Below are positions 61,201 to 64,000 of a DNA stretch of 64,000 bases, in pieces (the stretch's first letter is position 1; every line of letters begins with the position of its first letter). The position numbers and the translations under genes were made by a program. Under the pieces are notes generated by a model, which ran no database searches, was not told where the DNA came from, and saw nothing but the letters and a program-made list of their open reading frames with translations. This DNA is from Actinobacteria bacterium HGW-Actinobacteria-1 (GTDB lineage: Bacteria > Actinomycetota > Coriobacteriia > Anaerosomatales > Anaerosomataceae), in contig PHFB01000006.1 in assembly GCA_002841355.1 (NCBI GenBank), positions 30,204 through 94,203 on the forward strand, read 5' to 3'.

Positions 61201-61229
61201 AACGGCCCGGGCATGTCGCCCGGGCCGTT
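61201..61229. terminator. Bidirectional terminator hairpin
   Basis: AACGGCCCGGGC-ATGTC-GCCCGGGCCGTT is a perfect 12-pair stem with a 5-base loop between the DnaJ gene and the convergent selenoprotein gene; A/T pairs close the stem on both strands. Confidence 0.85.
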
Positions 61230-61249
61230 CGCTCATCATGCGGTTCGGT

Positions 61250-61582
61250 TCAGCAGACGGTGTTGAGCTTCGTCTGGACTGCACGCAGGATCGCGGGGTA
61301 GGAGACCGCTCCCTCGTACATCGGCTCACCATCGATCACGGTCACCGGGTACACGAGACCTTGTTCGCGAATCTGCTCGACCAGCTCGGCCCGCGCGGCG
61401 ACTGTCTCGGCTCTGCTCGTGTCGTAGTACAGGATGGTTGCCGCGTCGCCGAAGCGGTTCTCCATTTCGGTCTTGATGATCGCGGTGATCTCCTCCGGAG
61501 ACCACGTCGGACCTCAACCGCCGCTGTAGCAGTTACTTTCGGCCGGGAAGTCGAATACCTCGACTGTGACTATCTTGTCCAT
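61250..61582 (-). CDS. Thioredoxin-fold selenoprotein (in-frame TGA read as Sec23)
   Basis: 110 residues if TGA at 61514-61516 is decoded as selenocysteine. Reading frame: ATG, GAGGGG 7 bases upstream, KIVTVEVFDFPAESNCYSGG-U-GPTWSPEEITAI, then the rest to NTVC and TGA. The part after TGA stays open and reads as the same domain (LYYDTSRAETVAARAELVEQ, LVYPVTVIDGEPMYEGAVSY), like small YuzD-type thioredoxin-fold proteins; C18 and U23 would form the redox pair. Eight bases after TGA lies GTGGTCTCC-GGA-GGAGATCAC, a 9-pair hairpin with G in its loop, fitting bacterial SECIS rules. A selenocysteine tRNA is in the same window. It may belong with the SaoT-type seleno-thioredoxins; I cannot verify this. 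Translated 10 bases after the ferredoxin. Confidence 0.85.
61485..61513 (-). promoter_or_regulatory. Bacterial SECIS element
   Basis: Eight bases after the UGA, GTGGTCTCC pairs with GGAGATCAC (nine pairs, one G-U) around a GGA loop, about 17 bases between UGA and loop. Stem length, loop size and a G in the first loop positions fit the known bacterial SECIS model that binds SelB. Confidence 0.8.
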
Positions 61583-61592
61583 GACGTCCCCT

Positions 61593-61796
61593 CTATCCCA
61601 GATTGACGGCGCCGCCGGGGCACACGCGAGCGCAGATGCCACATCCGACGCACAGCTCGTCTCGCACCGTGTAGCCGTTGGCACCAGGGTACACCCCGCC
61701 GGGAACTGCGACGATGGCATTTCTCGGGCACACGCGCTTTGCTGGGCAGGCGGGTGATCGGTCACATGCTGCTGTATCGATGCTCACACTGGACAC
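61593..61796 (-). CDS. Ferredoxin-like 4Fe-4S protein
   Basis: 67 residues from a GTG behind AGGAG at 9 bases; the longer upstream frame crosses the promoter. The first cluster region has unusual spacing, [18 protein letters not shown] (Cx5Cx5CP), and the second is classic, [16 protein letters not shown] (Cx2Cx2Cx3CP). It is small and cytoplasmic, an electron carrier. It is cotranscribed with the selenoprotein 10 bases downstream, which suggests it supplies its electrons (inference). Confidence 0.88.
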   Translation of the reverse strand: MSSVSIDTAACDRSPACPAKRVCPRNAIVAVPGGVYPGANGYTVRDELCVGCGICARVCPGGAVNLG

Positions 61797-61836
61797 GTTC
61801 TGCTTCTCCTCATGTCTCGGCGGACTCCGGTCACGA

Positions 61837-61866
61837 ATTGTATACCCCGTGGGGTATGCATTGCAA
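61837..61866 (-). promoter_or_regulatory. Promoter with CsoR-like operator for the ferredoxin-selenoprotein operon
   Basis: On the minus strand TTGCAA and TACAAT are 18 bases apart. The whole spacer is taken up by ATACCCC-N2-GGGGTAT (61842-61857), a perfect dyad like the sites of CsoR/CstR/RcnR-family repressors, which sense copper, persulfide or nickel. Confidence 0.65.
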
Positions 61867-61989
61867 GCCATTGAGCGGTCGAGCTGCGAGTCCGTGGGCA
61901 TCGCTGTGCACGCAGACGCGAGTGTCGGATACTATGGAGCAGGATGCACTCGCGCAACGAAGGCGCGTACCAGCGAGACAGGAGCAGCT

Positions 61990-63150
61990 GTGAACGAGGA
62001 ATCGAGGCTTGGAGGCACCGGCCGTAAGATGCTTCGAGTGATGCTCGGAGCGGGGCTCGCCATCGGGGTGATCTTCCCGTTCTTCGCGTTGCTGTTCGTC
62101 GAGCCGAAGAGTACGGCATCCTGGTGGTTCTTTGTGGTCGCTTGCATCGCCGCAGGGTTGGGTCTCGGGGCGCTCTGCCATTTCGCTTCGTTCCTGGTAG
62201 CGGAGAACGTCCTTGCTCGTGTGCTCGGCGTGGCGGGTCGCTCGCTTGGGATCGCGGTTCACGATAGCAAGGGCCTCGACGCGCTGACGTCCGAGCTCGA
62301 GCGTGTACTCTCGAACGCGTCCAACCTGCTGGATCAGATTCGCGGCGCCAACACCAACATCCGCTCGCTTACCGCGGAGGTCCTTGCCGCAACGGAGCAG
62401 CAGGCGTCCGGCGCATCGGAGCAGGCCGCAGCAGTCACGCAGACGTCCGCAACAGTCGAGGAGCTTGCGCAGACATCAAGCCAGATCGCCGACAACTCGG
62501 AGTCGGTCGTCCGGGTTGCCGAGCGCACCCTGGCGAGCGCCGAGGAAGGCATGCACGCCGTACACGAGACCAGCGTGGGCATCGAGGACATCAGGCTGAG
62601 CACGCAGCAGTCCTCGGACCGCATCCTCGCACTCGGCGAGCGCAGCCAGGAGATCGGTCGCGTACTCACCATCATCGACGAGATCGCCGAGCAGACGAAG
62701 ATCCTCGCGCTCAATGCCGCGATCGAGGCCGCTCGCGCGGGCGATGCGGGCAAGGGCTTCTCGGTCGTTGCCGAGGAGATTCGCAAGCTCGCGGAATCGG
62801 TTACCGAATCCACGCAGGAGATCGGTCGCGTCGTACGCGAGATCCAGGCGTCGACCGCATCGCTTGTCATGCAGACGGAGAAGGCCGCCAAGAAGGTGCA
62901 GGAAGGTCTCCAGCTTGCGTCGCACACACAAGGCGCACTCGAGCGCATCGTCTCTCAGGTGGAGGAGACGACCGACGCCGCCAAGCAGATCTCCATCGCG
63001 ACGCAGCAGCAGCGCACCGCTTCCGAGCAGGTCGTTGTGTCGATGAAGGAGGTCGCGACCGTTTCGCAGCAGGCCGCCCAGGCCTCGCGTCAGATCTCGG
63101 CGGCGATTGTGGAACTCAACGCTCTCGCCGACAGCATGGTCGTGCGCTGA
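61990..63150 (+). CDS. Methyl-accepting chemotaxis protein without an outer sensor domain
   Basis: 386 residues from a GTG with GGAG at 5 bases. Two close membrane segments ([20 protein letters not shown] and [19 protein letters not shown]) with a short loop; no HAMP is obvious. The signalling coiled coil has the tip [20 protein letters not shown], then [20 protein letters not shown]. It resembles the receptor at 40081 in design but is clearly different in sequence. It is separate from the che operon and would feed into it. Confidence 0.92.
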   Translation: MNEESRLGGTGRKMLRVMLGAGLAIGVIFPFFALLFVEPKSTASWWFFVVACIAAGLGLGALCHFASFLVAENVLARVLGVAGRSLGIAVHDSKGLDALTSELERVLSNASNLLDQIRGANTNIRSLTAEVLAATEQQASGASEQAAAVTQTSATVEELAQTSSQIADNSESVVRVAERTLASAEEGMHAVHETSVGIEDIRLSTQQSSDRILALGERSQEIGRVLTIIDEIAEQTKILALNAAIEAARAGDAGKGFSVVAEEIRKLAESVTESTQEIGRVVREIQASTASLVMQTEKAAKKVQEGLQLASHTQGALERIVSQVEETTDAAKQISIATQQQRTASEQVVVSMKEVATVSQQAAQASRQISAAIVELNALADSMVVR

Positions 63151-63151
63151 G

Positions 63152-63616
63152 ATGGCTGCGTTCGCTGACCGGCTTGCTGAACTCGGACTCGAGCTCCCTT
63201 CGGTTGCGGTCGCGTTGGGCTCGTACGTGCCCGCTGTCCGCTCCGGATCGCTGGTGTTCACTTCGGGCCAACTCCCGATGCAAGAAGGGGAGTTGCTCGC
63301 GCGAGGCAAAGTCGGTGCTGCCGTTTCAGACGAGATTGCGGTGGCGTGCGCCCGACGCTGTGCACTCAACGCACTTTCCGCCGCTTCCAGCGTGTGCTCG
63401 CTCGATGACATCGTGCGCGTCGTGCGCGTGACCGGGTATGTCGCGTCAGACCCGACCTTCACCGCACAGCCAGCCGTGGTCAATGGTGCGAGCGACCTCC
63501 TCGTGGACATCTTCGGGGATCGCGGTCGTCATTCGCGCGAGGCCGTAGGCGTAGCAGCCCTGCCGCTCGACGCCCCCGTGGAGGTCTCGATCGTGCTTGA
63601 GGTCGCAGCTACCTAG
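63152..63616 (+). CDS. RidA/YjgF-family protein
   Basis: 154 residues, longer than the 120-130 usual for RidA and closer to the YjgH/YoaB-type branch. LPSVAVALGSYVPAVRSGSL, VFTSGQLPMQEGELLARGKV, NALSAASSVCSLDDIVRVVR and VTGYVASDPTFTAQPAVVNG match the fold; the catalytic Arg of RidA, normally before the final strand, is not certain. Possible imine or enamine deaminase. Starts one base after the receptor stop, so probably in the same transcript. Confidence 0.88.
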   Translation: MAAFADRLAELGLELPSVAVALGSYVPAVRSGSLVFTSGQLPMQEGELLARGKVGAAVSDEIAVACARRCALNALSAASSVCSLDDIVRVVRVTGYVASDPTFTAQPAVVNGASDLLVDIFGDRGRHSREAVGVAALPLDAPVEVSIVLEVAAT

Positions 63617-63674
63617 CGCTCGGGATGCCGTCGCAATCCAGCTCGAAACTCCTGCCCCTCATATGTGGTTTGTG

Positions 63675-63703
63675 TTGTCGATTCATTAGCGTTCTATTAG
63701 AGT
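63675..63703 (+). promoter_or_regulatory. Probable promoter of the NapC/NrfH-type gene
   Basis: TTGTCG and TAGAGT are separated by 17 bases. The leader then holds an 8-pair hairpin (GGGGCCGA at 63714 with TCGGCCCC at 63744) before the ribosome site. Confidence 0.45.
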
Positions 63704-63775
63704 TACCGGAGTGGGGGCCGAGGGGGCGCCCTTGTATGGTTTGTCGGCCCCGGGATGCAACAGGGAGAGATGCGA

Positions 63776-64000
63776 ATGGCCAAGATTTCCTTGGCCGGGT
63801 TCAAAGACCCGGTTCGACGGCCGCGGTACCTTATCTGGACGGGCGTTGCCCTTCTGGTTCTGGCCGCGTTCGTCGTCGTGGCGTTCTCTGCCACATCAAC
63901 GTACTGGTTCTGCGCCGAGGTGTGCCACAAGGTGCAGGACGACTCGATCGCCGCATACGACCGCTCCTCGCACAGCATGGTTTCCTGCATGTCGTGCCAC
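63776..64000 (+). CDS. NapC/NrfH-type membrane cytochrome c, N-terminal part
   Basis: 75 codons before the window ends; ATG behind AGGGAG (an ATG two codons earlier is possible). A basic start (KISLAGFKDPVRRPRYLIW) leads to one membrane segment (TGVALLVLAAFVVVAFSA). The first haem motif reads CAEVCH, with three residues between the cysteines rather than two; the second, CMSCH, is normal. The layout FCAEVCH, AAYDRSSHSMVSCMSCH is that of quinol-oxidising NapC/NrfH proteins. Partner enzyme is outside the window. Confidence 0.85.
   Translation, partial: MAKISLAGFKDPVRRPRYLIWTGVALLVLAAFVVVAFSATSTYWFCAEVCHKVQDDSIAAYDRSSHSMVSCMSCH

Noticed and set aside
61250..61252. Final TGA of the selenoprotein as a second selenocysteine
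   Set aside because: No SECIS-like hairpin at the right distance other than the 12-pair terminator, and the domain is complete at this point.
61250..61465. Separate 71-residue gene starting at ATG 61465
   Set aside because: It lacks a ribosome site and begins inside the thioredoxin-like domain; it is the part of the selenoprotein after the recoded TGA.
61514..61765. 83-residue frame ending at the TGA of the selenoprotein
   Set aside because: Its N-terminal half is the ferredoxin gene in the wrong frame; only the last 23 codons are real, as the start of the selenoprotein.

Overview
This is a GC-rich, gene-dense window from what is most likely an anaerobic or microaerophilic actinomycete, plausibly a deep-branching, Coriobacteriia-like lineage (inference). 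The evidence is GTG/TTG starts with GGAGG-type ribosome sites, two S-layer proteins with cell-wall-binding 2 repeats, multihaem cytochromes c, an A-type flavoprotein, a tungstate transporter with a complete molybdopterin pathway, and selenocysteine machinery. There is no clear foreign island; most genes lie in tightly coupled operons, often with 4-base ATGA overlaps.

Layout. 1-1367 (minus): a small secreted protein, an OmpR-type regulator and a cut-off histidine kinase. 1431-4484: two divergent membrane-anchored multihaem cytochromes (23 and 12 canonical haem motifs) with a free-standing tRNA-Sec gene between them. 4494-13619: photolyase, DUF523 protein, nitroreductase, FetAB-like exporter, polyprenyl synthase, rhomboid protease, flavodiiron protein, pilin and lipoprotein. 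13616-16545 (minus): fur-cbiM-cbiQ-cbiO metal transporter behind a perfect Fur/Zur-type box. 16681-22874: LysR regulator, two paralogous 683-residue S-layer proteins and an HTH/ligand-binding regulator between them.

22885-27723: an operon of little-known genes: an anchored soluble domain, an ECF-type S component, a beta-propeller, an ExbB/TolQ-like channel, a DUF2149 (ExbD-like) subunit, a TiaS-like protein and a molbindin. It runs into 27741-38038, a tungstate and molybdenum-cofactor island: candidate Moco/Tuco riboswitch, tupABC, a mobA-fdhD fusion, moeA, a 72-residue unknown, mobB, moaA, moaC, MOSC, mog, then a cysteine desulfurase and a DUF3343 protein typical of selenium/sulfur trafficking. 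Together these would equip W/Mo oxidoreductases and seleno-enzymes such as formate dehydrogenase.

38035-47980: an L,D-transpeptidase, then a full chemotaxis operon (cheR, mcp, cheW, cheY, cheB, cheA, cheC, cheD) ending in an unusual Rossmann-GAF-GGDEF protein. 48011-61200: cell-wall enzymes, MFS and EamA transporters, pilT, a B12-binding radical SAM protein, an ECF sigma/anti-sigma set, a class A penicillin-binding protein and a DnaJ-domain protein.

61250-61866 (minus) is the most exciting item. A ferredoxin and a thioredoxin-fold selenoprotein form an operon. The selenoprotein is read through an in-frame TGA that is followed by a good bacterial SECIS hairpin. A CsoR-like palindrome sits between the promoter hexamers. 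The window ends with a second sensorless chemoreceptor, a RidA protein and the start of a third NapC/NrfH-type cytochrome.
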